A stretch of 64,000 bases of DNA from JARRKU01 sp963675565 (GTDB lineage: Bacteria > Desulfobacterota > Desulfobacteria > Desulfobacterales > Desulfosarcinaceae), in assembly GCA_963675565.2 (NCBI GenBank), contig CAXXYD010000001.1, forward strand, positions 558,001-622,000, read 5' to 3'. Position 1 is the stretch's first letter. The number at the start of each line of letters is the position of its first letter. The position numbers and the translations under genes are program-made. Below, piece after piece: positions 45,511 through 54,297 of the stretch. The notes beneath the pieces are model-generated. The model searched no databases. It was not told the DNA's origin and saw nothing but the letters and a program-made list of their open reading frames with translations.

Positions 45511-45539
45511 GTACGACATCGAATTTCCGATACTTGCCC

Positions 45540-45578
45540 TGCCGTATTCCTTTTAAGCGAATACGGCATTGTCTTTTT
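45540..45578 (+). terminator. Intrinsic terminator downstream of the TPP riboswitch
   Basis: TGCCGTATTC (45540-45549) pairs with GAATACGGCA (45559-45568), a perfect 10-bp stem, followed by TTGTCTTTTT. This is the likely expression platform: ligand binding would favour termination before thiC. Confidence 0.8.
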
Positions 45579-45664
45579 CGGAAATGCACCGGACATGTGC
45601 CCCAGCCGGACTGAGACATAAAAGGCAAAGACCCGTATCCAGAGGGATCATGGCCTGCAGACCA

Positions 45665-45793
45665 GGCCAAGTTATAAGTTGTGAGTTCCGAGTCTCCAGT
45701 TTTGGTTCGCGCTGCGCGCGGGCCTGATCATATATAGACAGAATTCCACAACTCGAAACTCATCACCCATAACTGATCCTGTGCAACCTGGCC
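45665..45793. repeat. Heptamer-arm palindromic element, copy F
   Basis: The outer GGCC at 45665-45668 pairs with GGCC at 45790-45793. The left arm has AAGTTAT/AAGTTGT/GAGTTCC-type heptamers and the right arm AACTCGA, AACTCAT, CACCCAT, AACTGAT. The core GGTTCGCGCTGCGCGC is at 45704-45719. It lies in the thiC leader between the terminator and the start codon. Confidence 0.82.
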
Positions 45794-45870
45794 GCAGAAA
45801 CACGGTTTTTGAGTATCAAAACAAAATACGGTAACCGGCCGCGAAAATGCCGGCCCAACGGAGGCGTTCA

Positions 45871-47160
45871 ATGACCCATCAGACCCAAATGCAGGCGGCC
45901 CGCGCCGGTGCAGTCACCCCCCAGATGGAAGATATATTGCAGGACGAACCGGTGACGCGCGACCAGTTGCTGGCGCATGTCGCCGCCGGACGTATCGCCA
46001 TACCGGCCAATAAAAATCATGCCCACCTGAGGGGTATCGGGATTGGAAGCGGACTTCGCACCAAGATCAATGTCAATCTCGGGGTATCCCAGGATTGCTG
46101 CAACCTGGATATGGAAATGCGCAAGGTGCAGGATGCCATTGCGCTGAAAGCCGACGCCATCATGGATCTGAGCAACCATGGGGATACCCGCGACTTTCGA
46201 CGCAAAGTCATTGCCGCCAGCCCGGTCATGGTGGGCACTGTACCGGTCTACGATGCCCTGGCGGCCGCCAAAGGGCCCCTGGCGGAAATGACTATCGAGC
46301 ATCTTTTCGATACCGTGATCGCCCATGCCGAAGACGGGGTTGATTTCATGACCATTCACGCCGGGCTGACCCGCATTGCGGTGGATCGCATCCACAACAA
46401 TCCGCGCCTGACCCAGGTGGTCAGCCGGGGGGGATCCATTTTACTGGAATGGATGAACGCCAACGACTGCGAAAATCCGTTTTACGAACACTTTGACCGG
46501 CTCCTGGAGATCTGCCGGCAATACGATGTCACCCTGAGTCTTGGCGACGGGCTGCGCCCCGGCTGTCTGAAAGACGCCACCGACGCACCCCAGATCCAGG
46601 AACTTATCTTTCTGGGTGAGTTGACCAAGGCGGCCTGGGCGCAGGACGTCCAGGTGATGATCGAGGGGCCCGGCCATGTCCCGCTCAATGAAGTGGTGGC
46701 CAACATGCAGCTGCAGAAAAAGCTCTGTCACAACGCACCATTCTACGTTCTGGGACCCGTGGTGACCGATGTGGCCCCCGGCTATGACCACATTACCTCG
46801 GCCATCGGCGGCGCTCTGGCGGCGGCCAACGGCGCAGATTTTCTCTGCTACGTCACCCCGGCCGAACACTTGCGTCTGCCGGACAACAATGATGTCAAGG
46901 AAGGCATTATTGCCGCGCGCATTGCCGCGCATGCCGCGGATATCGCCAAGGGACTGCCGGGGGCCATCGACTGGGATCACGAAATGAGCCAGGCGCGCAG
47001 CGATCTGGACTGGGACCGGATGATGGGCCTGGCCATGGACCCGGAAAAAGCGCGTTTATACCGCGACGCGTCGAAACCCTATGACGATGCCGTCTGTACC
47101 ATGTGTGGTGATATGTGCGCCGTAAAACGCAGCCAAAATGTATTGGGCAAAAAGCAATAG
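45871..47160 (+). CDS. thiC: Phosphomethylpyrimidine synthase ThiC
   Basis: 429 aa. Radical SAM-type enzyme that rearranges aminoimidazole ribotide to the hydroxymethylpyrimidine phosphate of thiamine. The C-terminal cluster motif CTMCGDMC is at C409, C412 and C417. The central (beta-alpha) barrel shows EGPGHVPLNEV and LGPVVTDVAPGYDHI. ATG 45871 follows GGAGG (45860-45864) by 6 nt; ATG 45847 is in frame but without a site. It is controlled by the TPP riboswitch upstream. Confidence 0.95.
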   Translation: MTHQTQMQAARAGAVTPQMEDILQDEPVTRDQLLAHVAAGRIAIPANKNHAHLRGIGIGSGLRTKINVNLGVSQDCCNLDMEMRKVQDAIALKADAIMDLSNHGDTRDFRRKVIAASPVMVGTVPVYDALAAAKGPLAEMTIEHLFDTVIAHAEDGVDFMTIHAGLTRIAVDRIHNNPRLTQVVSRGGSILLEWMNANDCENPFYEHFDRLLEICRQYDVTLSLGDGLRPGCLKDATDAPQIQELIFLGELTKAAWAQDVQVMIEGPGHVPLNEVVANMQLQKKLCHNAPFYVLGPVVTDVAPGYDHITSAIGGALAAANGADFLCYVTPAEHLRLPDNNDVKEGIIAARIAAHAADIAKGLPGAIDWDHEMSQARSDLDWDRMMGLAMDPEKARLYRDASKPYDDAVCTMCGDMCAVKRSQNVLGKKQ

Positions 47161-47169
47161 GATGAAGTG

Positions 47170-48324
47170 ATGAAAACACCCTCAACGGATGCCGGAGTCT
47201 ATGTCCATATCCCGTTTTGCGAACGAAAATGCCGGTACTGCGATTTTTATTCCATAACCGATCTTGACCAAATTCCCCGGTTTCTGGAAGCGCTCAAAAC
47301 AGAGATGCATATGGCCGGATCGGCAAAAATCAAAGCCGATACATTGTACATCGGAGGTGGCACCCCTTCTTTGCTCAAGCCCGGGCAAGTGGGTAAAATC
47401 GTCGACTGGGCGGCCGTGGCCTTCAATTTGAGCGCCTCGGCTGAAATGACGCTTGAAATCAACCCGGCTACGGCATCCACCCGGGATTTGCAGGACTATG
47501 CGGCCTTCGGCTTCAACCGCATCAGTATCGGCGTCCAGTCCTTTGACGATGCGAACTTATCCTTTCTGGGCCGTAAACACACGGCCAAACAGGCCCTGGC
47601 AGCCGTTCACTCAGCCAAGGAAGCCGGCTTTAACAATATCGGCATCGACCTGATTTACGGACTGCCCGATCAAACGCCCGGGTCCTGGAAAAAAGATTTG
47701 ATCCAGGCTATCAAGCTGGCCCCCAAACACCTGTCCTGCTATATCCTGAGTTATGAACCCCATACGCCTCTTTACGACGACCTGCAAACCGGCCGCATCG
47801 CGCCCCTGGCCGATTTGCTGACGGCTGAGCTGTTTCGCATGACCCATGATTTTCTGGGGGCCGCCGGCTATGAACACTACGAGATATCCAACTTTTCCAG
47901 GGGCTCGCGCTGGCGCTCCATACACAACAGCAAATATTGGAACTTTTCCCCCTATATCGGCCTCGGGCCCGGTGCCCACAGCTTTTCCCGGCCCCACCGG
48001 TGGTGGAACCACCGCTCGTTGCAGGATTACCTGGCAGCGTTGGATGCAGGCCGTAAGCCCCTCGATGAACAGGAAGATCTCAGCGCGTCCCAATTAATGA
48101 TCGAAGCCCTCTATCTGGGGCTTAGACAGTCCGACGGGATCAATCTGGAGCAGTTTGAAAACGATTTTCACATCGACTTCCGCCTCTATTTTCACTCGGC
48201 CCTGGATCGCTTTGAAGCCGAAAACTGGATCGCGCTGGATGAAGGGAGCTGCCGGCTCACCGTTGAAGGAATGCTGTTTTTGGATCGTATTGTGGATGAG
48301 TTGGTGGAGTTGATCGAGGAGTAA
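47170..48324 (+). CDS. hemW: HemW, radical SAM heme chaperone-like protein
   Basis: About 384 aa. Radical SAM motif CERKCRYC (C17, C21, C24 from ATG 47170). The later IHNSKYW and GLGPGAHSF lines are typical of HemW rather than the coproporphyrinogen oxidase HemN, and HemW lacks the N-terminal HemN extension. It starts 9 bp after thiC, so probably co-transcribed. It ends 3 bp from the convergent darP stop. HemW is known to bind heme and is often misannotated as HemN. Confidence 0.88.
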   Translation: MKTPSTDAGVYVHIPFCERKCRYCDFYSITDLDQIPRFLEALKTEMHMAGSAKIKADTLYIGGGTPSLLKPGQVGKIVDWAAVAFNLSASAEMTLEINPATASTRDLQDYAAFGFNRISIGVQSFDDANLSFLGRKHTAKQALAAVHSAKEAGFNNIGIDLIYGLPDQTPGSWKKDLIQAIKLAPKHLSCYILSYEPHTPLYDDLQTGRIAPLADLLTAELFRMTHDFLGAAGYEHYEISNFSRGSRWRSIHNSKYWNFSPYIGLGPGAHSFSRPHRWWNHRSLQDYLAALDAGRKPLDEQEDLSASQLMIEALYLGLRQSDGINLEQFENDFHIDFRLYFHSALDRFEAENWIALDEGSCRLTVEGMLFLDRIVDELVELIEE

Positions 48325-48327
48325 GTC

Positions 48328-48816
48328 CTATATTCCAATCTCAAGATGGCTCAAGAAACGGAACAGCTGACGAGAGGCGATTTTGACAGCAGACGGATTC
48401 GTACTGCCGCGCGCATCCGCCACAAGCCTTGCCAGCTGCTGCCGGTCAACCCCCGGCACGTTGTCCGAAATCCAGTCCAGACGCCCGTCGTCACCGGCGA
48501 CCAACTCGTCGCGCCAGCGTTCGACACATGCGAACTGGCGCTTCTGCCGCTCCTGCCCGGCCTCGAGGGCGTGCAGCGCGCTGTCGATCTGCAGATTGTC
48601 CATTTCGCGCATCAGACGGCCGATGTATTGAACCTGGCGCCGATAGGCCTCATGCTTTTTGTTCAGCCGTCGGGCCGCCAGCAGCGCATCTTTGAGTTCG
48701 GCCGGGATGTCCATGGCTTCAAGCTGGCTTTCACCGAGTGCCACCAGCTTCATTCCGGAGCGCTGGAGTGCCTCGGCGGCCCTTTTTTTTTGGCTTCGGC
48801 TGACCTTTTCCATCAT
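48328..48816 (-). CDS. darP: DarP/YjgA family ribosome-associated protein
   Basis: 162 aa, highly charged and helical (SRSQKKRAAEALQRSG at the start, RQLFRFLSHLE at the end). DUF615/YjgA proteins bind the 50S subunit and aid late assembly. Start ATG 48816 overlaps the TGA of the upstream gene (ATGA); an extension to 48876 is rejected. It converges with hemW. Confidence 0.85.
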   Translation of the reverse strand: MMEKVSRSQKKRAAEALQRSGMKLVALGESQLEAMDIPAELKDALLAARRLNKKHEAYRRQVQYIGRLMREMDNLQIDSALHALEAGQERQKRQFACVERWRDELVAGDDGRLDWISDNVPGVDRQQLARLVADARGSTNPSAVKIASRQLFRFLSHLEIGI

Positions 48817-49148
48817 GTCAGATCTTCCACCCAGAACGGGGTCGATCGGACCCCGATACTGCCTTTGCGAATCCACAGGCGAACCATGGGGATAACCGTT
48901 TCATCCATGGTCACCACATTGGCCAGTTCCTCGACAAAAGCGATGTCATCCACGTTGAACTGATAGTAGTGGTTGTTCTGGCTGTAAGGATCCACGACGA
49001 GAATGACCCGCTGCGGGTCATACGGGTGTTTTCGCGGTGAGCCGGAAAAAGCCACATGGGCCTGTTTTAGACTTTTGATGTCACGGGGCCGTTTGAAACG
49101 GGTAATTTCAAAATGCTCCGTTTCCCGGATTAACAGTGTTGCATTCAT
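48813..49148 (-). CDS. Conserved hypothetical (sometimes labelled Ppa-like)
   Basis: 111 aa from ATG 49148, which has AAGGAGGG 6 nt upstream; the frame to 49193 is rejected. Visible lines: RPRDIKSLKQAHVAFSGSP, HPYDPQRVILVVDPYS and a conserved tail with TPFWVED. I recall deltaproteobacterial homologues annotated as inorganic pyrophosphatase, but the classic Ppa active-site pattern is not seen, so I do not adopt that. It overlaps darP and lies after the PPIase gene, likely one transcript. Confidence 0.75.
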   Translation of the reverse strand: MNATLLIRETEHFEITRFKRPRDIKSLKQAHVAFSGSPRKHPYDPQRVILVVDPYSQNNHYYQFNVDDIAFVEELANVVTMDETVIPMVRLWIRKGSIGVRSTPFWVEDLT

Positions 49149-49198
49149 CGTCAACCCTCCTTGAGATGCGTCCTGGTCCAGAAGGCGATACAACTCAG

Positions 49199-50176
49199 TT
49201 ATTGGATAAAGGTTTGCACTTTGGCTTTTTCGCGCAGTTTGGCCACATAAGGCACCAGCTCCTTTTGTACCTGCTCACTACGCAGCCGGCGAATGAGCTG
49301 GGGTTTGATCTCGTCGAATGTCGGGTCTTTTTGGGTCTGGTGGTCGATGACTTTAATCAGGTGGTACCCGAATTGGGTTTCCACAATGTCGCTGACTTCA
49401 TTGGGCGCCAGCTTGAATGCCGCGTCTTCGAAACTGGGAACCATTTGACCCCGCGTGAAATAGCCCAAATCCCCCCCGCGCACATTGCTGGGGCCTTCCG
49501 AATGGGTTTTGGCCAATTCACCGAAATCTTCGCCCCCCATGATCTTTTTCTTGATATCTTCGAGTCTTTGACGTGCATCAGCCTTTTTTTTCTCATCGTC
49601 CTCTTTGTTGACCTTGATCAGAATGTGCTGGGCCCGGACCCGCTCGGGCTGTCGGAACTTTTCGGTATTCTCGTCGTAAAACTTCTTGGCGGTTTCGTCG
49701 GTAATATTGATTTTGCTTACAATGTCACGGGTCACAAGCTCCCTGATGGCTGCTTTCTGAACAATTTGATTTTTGAGCTGCCCCTCGGTAATATGCATCT
49801 GATTCAGTGCCGCTTCATACTGTTTGGAATCTTTGAATCTCTGTTTCAAGTTGTCCAGCTCTTTCTCGACACGGTCCGCCGGGACTGTTATCCCCTGTTT
49901 CTGGCTCTCCTGGAAAAGAAGTTCCTCGGCAATCATCTGATCGACAACACGTTTGCGAAGCTGCTGAATCACGTTTTCAGGGACTTTTTCGGGTCGTCCC
50001 TGCATGATCTGTTGTTGGGTCATCTCGAACTGGCGCTGGAAATCGACATAACTGATCACCTTGCCGTTGACCTCGGCCGCTTTGGCGGGCGTCTCACCTT
50101 CGGCGAATCCCCAGCCTGCAAACCCCATAAGCATCACCAACGCACTGAAAACGCATCGTATCCCTATTTTTAACAT
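49199..50176 (-). CDS. Periplasmic parvulin-type peptidyl-prolyl isomerase (SurA/PpiC-like)
   Basis: 325 aa from ATG 50176 with AGGAGA upstream. A signal peptide (residues 1-25) ends near GWGFAEG. A SurA-like N-domain follows (about 35-170) and a PpiC rotamase domain lies at about 185-290 (RAQHILIKV, GGDLGYFTRGQMV and FGYHLIKV). It helps fold outer-membrane or exported proteins. Only one rotamase domain is present, unlike E. coli SurA with two. Confidence 0.88.
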   Translation of the reverse strand: MLKIGIRCVFSALVMLMGFAGWGFAEGETPAKAAEVNGKVISYVDFQRQFEMTQQQIMQGRPEKVPENVIQQLRKRVVDQMIAEELLFQESQKQGITVPADRVEKELDNLKQRFKDSKQYEAALNQMHITEGQLKNQIVQKAAIRELVTRDIVSKINITDETAKKFYDENTEKFRQPERVRAQHILIKVNKEDDEKKKADARQRLEDIKKKIMGGEDFGELAKTHSEGPSNVRGGDLGYFTRGQMVPSFEDAAFKLAPNEVSDIVETQFGYHLIKVIDHQTQKDPTFDEIKPQLIRRLRSEQVQKELVPYVAKLREKAKVQTFIQ

Positions 50177-50420
50177 TGAATGATTTCTCCTGTTTTGAAT
50201 CCAATTCCAACTATTGGCCCCAATAAGGGGCCTCTTTGTCGAACGCAACGATTGGTACTTGTCGTCAGCAGGTTACCCGGAACATTTCCCATTGTCAATC
50301 TTCACCGCCAAATGGGGCTCGGGGCCAATCATCATATTTTATAACATTTTGTTATTTTTAATATTCCCTAAAAAACGCCATCTTCTTGCCAAACCAGGGG
50401 CCATTTGATATTACCCCAGC

Positions 50421-51032
50421 ATGAACCCAATCGTACAGCCAAACACCCTTATTCTGGCGTCCAACTCACCACGCCGCAAGTACCTGCTCGAGCAAGCCGG
50501 AATCGCCGTCGACGTCATCCCCGGCGATTTTGACGAAAGCACCGTTGCCCCTGATGAACCGCGTCCGTATACGTCCAGGTTGTCCCAGGCCAAGGCCGAA
50601 ACCGTTGCCGTGCGATATCCGCAGCGCTGGGTACTGGGAGCCGATACCATCGTGTCCATCCATGGTGCGGTCCTGGGAAAGCCGGACAGCCAAACGTCCG
50701 CCCGCTGCATGCTCGAACAATTGAGCGGACAGACGCACCAGGTGTACACCGGCTTTACCATTTGCCGCCTGGACCCGAACAGCCGCCATACCGAGGTGGT
50801 GTCCACCGATGTCACCTTCAAATCCCTTTCCAAAGATGAAATTGACTGGTACATTCATACGAATGAACCGTTTGGCAAAGCCGGCGCTTACGCCATCCAG
50901 GGTCTCGGCACCTTTCTGGTCAGAAGCATCAACGGCTCTTACACAAATGTCGTCGGCCTGCCGGTGTGTGAAGTCATCGAAACCCTCATTCGGCAGAAAG
51001 TGATCCAGTTGCCAAACCGGCAGGCACCCTGA
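50421..51032 (+). CDS. maf: Maf-like nucleotide pyrophosphatase
   Basis: 203 aa. Maf signature ASNSPRRKYLLEQAG near residues 13-27, then LGADTIV. Maf proteins hydrolyse dTTP/UTP or modified nucleotides and are linked to septum arrest. It leads a + strand run maf-yggS-queH-M48. Confidence 0.9.
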   Translation: MNPIVQPNTLILASNSPRRKYLLEQAGIAVDVIPGDFDESTVAPDEPRPYTSRLSQAKAETVAVRYPQRWVLGADTIVSIHGAVLGKPDSQTSARCMLEQLSGQTHQVYTGFTICRLDPNSRHTEVVSTDVTFKSLSKDEIDWYIHTNEPFGKAGAYAIQGLGTFLVRSINGSYTNVVGLPVCEVIETLIRQKVIQLPNRQAP

Positions 51033-51037
51033 GAAAG

Positions 51038-51748
51038 ATGAGCCCAACGACCATGGATCAAAGCGGCCGAATTCAATCCAGGCTGAACGCCGTGATGGAA
51101 CGCATTACCAAAGCGGCCGTTCGTTCGGGGCGCGACCCCGGCACCATTGCGCTGGTTACGGTGGGCAAAACCCAATCCGTTGAAACCATTGGACATGCCA
51201 TTTCGGCCGGAGCCCGGATTATCGGGGAAAACTATATCCAGGAAGCCCGGGAAAAATGGGATGCCCTGTTCCACCGTCAGGTGCAATGGCACTATATCGG
51301 CCACCTGCAGAGCAACAAGGCCAAATTTGCCGTCCGCCTGTTTGACTTGATCCACAGTGCGGATTCCTTGAAATTGATCGCCGAATTGAACAAGCAGGCC
51401 GCCAAGATCGGTAAAATCCAGGACATTCTCATCCAGGTAAACCTCAGTGGAGAGGCCACCAAATCCGGCACAAACGAAGCCGGAGCCGTTGACTTGATCG
51501 GTCATCTGAAACAATTTGAAAATATTCGTCCGTTGGGGCTCATGACCATGCCCCCCTTTTTCAATGCACCCGAGAAGGCCAGGCCGTTTTTTGCGGCCCT
51601 TCGGCACTTGCGGGATAAAATCGCCGGTACCGAAAATCTTGCGCTCCCTCATCTGTCTATGGGTATGACCGGGGATTTCGAAGTCGCCGTTGAAGAAGGC
51701 GCCACCCTGGTCCGGGTGGGAACGGCCATTTTCGGAGATCGCCGATGA
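51038..51748 (+). CDS. yggS: YggS/PROSC pyridoxal phosphate homeostasis protein
   Basis: 236 aa. PLP-binding Lys44 in VTVGKTQ and the later conserved LSMGMTGDFEVA. No catalytic activity is known; these proteins balance free PLP. It starts 5 bp after maf and overlaps queH by ATGA. ATG 51053 is an alternative start. Confidence 0.9.
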   Translation: MSPTTMDQSGRIQSRLNAVMERITKAAVRSGRDPGTIALVTVGKTQSVETIGHAISAGARIIGENYIQEAREKWDALFHRQVQWHYIGHLQSNKAKFAVRLFDLIHSADSLKLIAELNKQAAKIGKIQDILIQVNLSGEATKSGTNEAGAVDLIGHLKQFENIRPLGLMTMPPFFNAPEKARPFFAALRHLRDKIAGTENLALPHLSMGMTGDFEVAVEEGATLVRVGTAIFGDRR

Positions 51749-52272
51749 AACTGCTTCTTCACATCTGCTGTGCACCATGCAGCATATATCCGGTGCGCAT
51801 TTTGCGCGAAAGTCAGTTCGATGTCATGGGATATTTTTACGGCAGCAATATCCATCCTTATACAGAATGCATAAAAAGACGCGATACATTGACCCGTTAT
51901 GCCGAAGAAATCGACCTGCAACTGATTGTCGCGGATACATATGACCTCGAAGGTTTTTTACGCAACGCCGCCTTCCGTGAAAAGGACCGCTGCAGATTTT
52001 GTTACCATGACCGCCTGCGCGCGACGGCCCTGATCGCCAAGCGGGGAAAATTCGACTACTTTTCAACGACCCTGCTGTATAGCAAATTTCAAAACCACAG
52101 CGCTATCGAGTCCATTGGCAACGCAGTCGCCGGTGAAGTCGGTGTGCCGTTTTACTACCACGATTTTCGATGCGGCTGGAAAGAAGGCATCGACATTTCA
52201 AAAGCCAAAGGGATGTACCGCCAACAATACTGCGGCTGCATTTACAGTGAAAAAGAGAGGTATTTCCGGTAG
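51745..52272 (+). CDS. queH: QueH, epoxyqueuosine reductase
   Basis: 175 aa. Cys-rich: HICCAPC (C9, C10, C13), CRFCYHDR and YCGCIYSEKER. QueH reduces epoxyqueuosine to queuosine in tRNA, replacing the cobalamin enzyme QueG. Start overlaps the yggS stop. The sequence fits the family over its whole length. No other queuosine gene is in the window. Confidence 0.92.
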   Translation: MKLLLHICCAPCSIYPVRILRESQFDVMGYFYGSNIHPYTECIKRRDTLTRYAEEIDLQLIVADTYDLEGFLRNAAFREKDRCRFCYHDRLRATALIAKRGKFDYFSTTLLYSKFQNHSAIESIGNAVAGEVGVPFYYHDFRCGWKEGIDISKAKGMYRQQYCGCIYSEKERYFR

Positions 52273-52277
52273 GTCAT

Positions 52278-54113
52278 ATGTTTGCCAATTTCATTTACTT
52301 CATTATTGCCCTGCTGATCATATCCCTCTATGAGCCACCGCAGACACTCACTTCGAATTCGACCCGGATTTTTTTTCTTTTTGTGGCGACTTTTTTTCTT
52401 TTTTGCATCACCATCCGCCATCAGTACCGCCAATTGGCCGGCCGCGTCGGAACGGATGACCCGTGGCAGCTGGATCAACGATTCAGTCAATTGAGCACCC
52501 GGCATGCCATTTTGGCCCTGGTACTCTTTGCCTTGGACATCTGGTGGCTGCATATTCCGGCCTACCTTGCACCATTGCCGCTTTTTTCGCTGCTGCCGAC
52601 GCTGCAGTCACTTCTTCTTCTACTGCTTTTCGTCACTTATCTCACGATGATCTGGATTTACTCCTATCCGGCGCATAAACGCATCTACCGCACCGACATT
52701 TCACTGAAAACCTATGTCTATTCCAATATTGCTTTCAGTATTCCTATTTTGATCCCATGGACTTTACTGTTCGGCATCAATGACGTAATTTCGCTGCTGC
52801 CTTTCGACCTGCCCAAACAAATCATCGATTCACCGGCAGGACAAACGACCTATTTCCTTGTTTTTCTGGTCATCGCGGCAGTGTTCGCACCGGTTCTGGT
52901 CCAGCGTTTCTGGCGCTGCCGATCCCTGGAGGACGGCGGCCACCGCCACCGGATCGAGGCGCTTTGTCGGCGAGCAGGCGTCAAATACGCCGATATCGTA
53001 CATTGGCCCATATTCGGCGGGCGCATGATCACTGCCGGCGTTATGGGTCTGGTAAGCCGGTTCCGCTACATCATGGTCACCGAGGCATTGCTGGACATGC
53101 TGACCCCCGATGAAATCGATCAGGTCATCGCCCATGAAATCGGCCATATCAAACACCACCACCTTGTTTTGTACCTCCTTTTTTTTATCGGCTTTATGCT
53201 GATCTCCTATGCGGCCTACCCTGTCGCGGTTTTGCTGCTTTTCTTCCAGGGCCCCTTTCTGAAGGCACTCCAGTTCTTTGACATCAATCCATTCAACCTT
53301 CTGCCCACCGTGTACGGCGGGGTCATGATCGTTGCCGTCATCGTTTATTTCCGATATATTTTCGGTTACTTCATGCGAAATTTCGAGCGGCAGGCCGATC
53401 TCTTTGTTTTTCAATTATATCCAAACACCTGGCCGCTGATATCGACTTTCGACAAAATCGTGGCCAGCAGCGGACAGCCCGCGGATAAACCCAACTGGCA
53501 CCATTTCAGCATTCAGCAACGCGTGGATTACCTGCAGCGCTGTGAACGCTCACCAGACTGGATCGCCCGCCACCACCAGAAGGTCAGGAAGAGCATCATC
53601 GCCTTTATCGCCGGATTAATCCTTGTCGGCCTGGCGGCATTTGCACTCAATCAATCGGTATTTAACCAGGACAGCCGTCATCTGAATGTGACCGATCTGG
53701 AAGCGTATCTGGATCAGAAATTGAACAAAACGCAGGACGATGCCGTTCTGTACTGGATCATCGGCAATGTCTATTTCGACCGGGGCAATCTGGAGCGCGC
53801 CGCCTCCGCTTACGAAGCCTCTCTGGTCCTGAATCCGGACAATGCGGATGCCCTGAACAACCTGGCGTGGCTATTGGCCACCAGCCCGTCCCCCATATTG
53901 AGAGACCCGAAAAGGGCCCTGTCCCTGGCCCAGAGAGCCATTACACGCAAAAAGGCGCCCCATATCTGGGACACCCTGGCGGAAAGTTTGTTCCACAACG
54001 GCAAAATCCGGGAAGCCATAGAAGCCGAGAAAGAAGCCCTGGCCATGGGCCCGGAAGACCGCAAAATATACCAGGACCAACTGGCTCGATTTGAACAGGC
54101 GTTGGCGGACTAA
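52278..54113 (+). CDS. M48-family membrane metalloprotease with TPR tail
   Basis: 611 aa. About six membrane segments in the N-terminal 360 residues. HEIGH zinc motif at 286-290 (with the ERQAD line later), as in HtpX-like M48 peptidases. After a further membrane helix (about 435-455) come TPR-like repeats (about 470-600). It ends the maf-yggS-queH run. A role in membrane protein quality control is likely from the family; the TPR part may bind partners. Confidence 0.85.
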   Translation: MFANFIYFIIALLIISLYEPPQTLTSNSTRIFFLFVATFFLFCITIRHQYRQLAGRVGTDDPWQLDQRFSQLSTRHAILALVLFALDIWWLHIPAYLAPLPLFSLLPTLQSLLLLLLFVTYLTMIWIYSYPAHKRIYRTDISLKTYVYSNIAFSIPILIPWTLLFGINDVISLLPFDLPKQIIDSPAGQTTYFLVFLVIAAVFAPVLVQRFWRCRSLEDGGHRHRIEALCRRAGVKYADIVHWPIFGGRMITAGVMGLVSRFRYIMVTEALLDMLTPDEIDQVIAHEIGHIKHHHLVLYLLFFIGFMLISYAAYPVAVLLLFFQGPFLKALQFFDINPFNLLPTVYGGVMIVAVIVYFRYIFGYFMRNFERQADLFVFQLYPNTWPLISTFDKIVASSGQPADKPNWHHFSIQQRVDYLQRCERSPDWIARHHQKVRKSIIAFIAGLILVGLAAFALNQSVFNQDSRHLNVTDLEAYLDQKLNKTQDDAVLYWIIGNVYFDRGNLERAASAYEASLVLNPDNADALNNLAWLLATSPSPILRDPKRALSLAQRAITRKKAPHIWDTLAESLFHNGKIREAIEAEKEALAMGPEDRKIYQDQLARFEQALAD

Positions 54114-54153
54114 CGTCTTGAAAATGGAAAAAGCCTGCAGATGAGGCGTTTGT

Positions 54154-54213
54154 GGGAGAGACGTGCCGCCGCGACATCAGCCATCTGCAGATAGAGTCGT
54201 GGCGCAAGCCTCC
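54154..54213. repeat. REP-like stem-loop
   Basis: GGAG (54155-54158) and TGCCGCCGCGAC pair imperfectly with GTCGTGGCGCA and CCTCC. The inner CATCTGCA (54182-54189) also pairs with TGCAGATG (54136-54143). It resembles degenerate GC-rich REP sequences and lies between two convergent genes. Confidence 0.45.
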
Positions 54214-54297
54214 AATCAAATCCGGAAGGATTCCTTGTTTGTTATTTGGATTTGGATATTTGGGTTTATCCGCCGGCCCGTCAGAATCTACCCGCCC

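Noticed and set aside
45115..45519. Extension of the Ada/AlkA frame across the thiC leader
   Set aside because: It is antisense to the TPP riboswitch and does not resemble Ada; the Ada domain starts just after ATG 45114.
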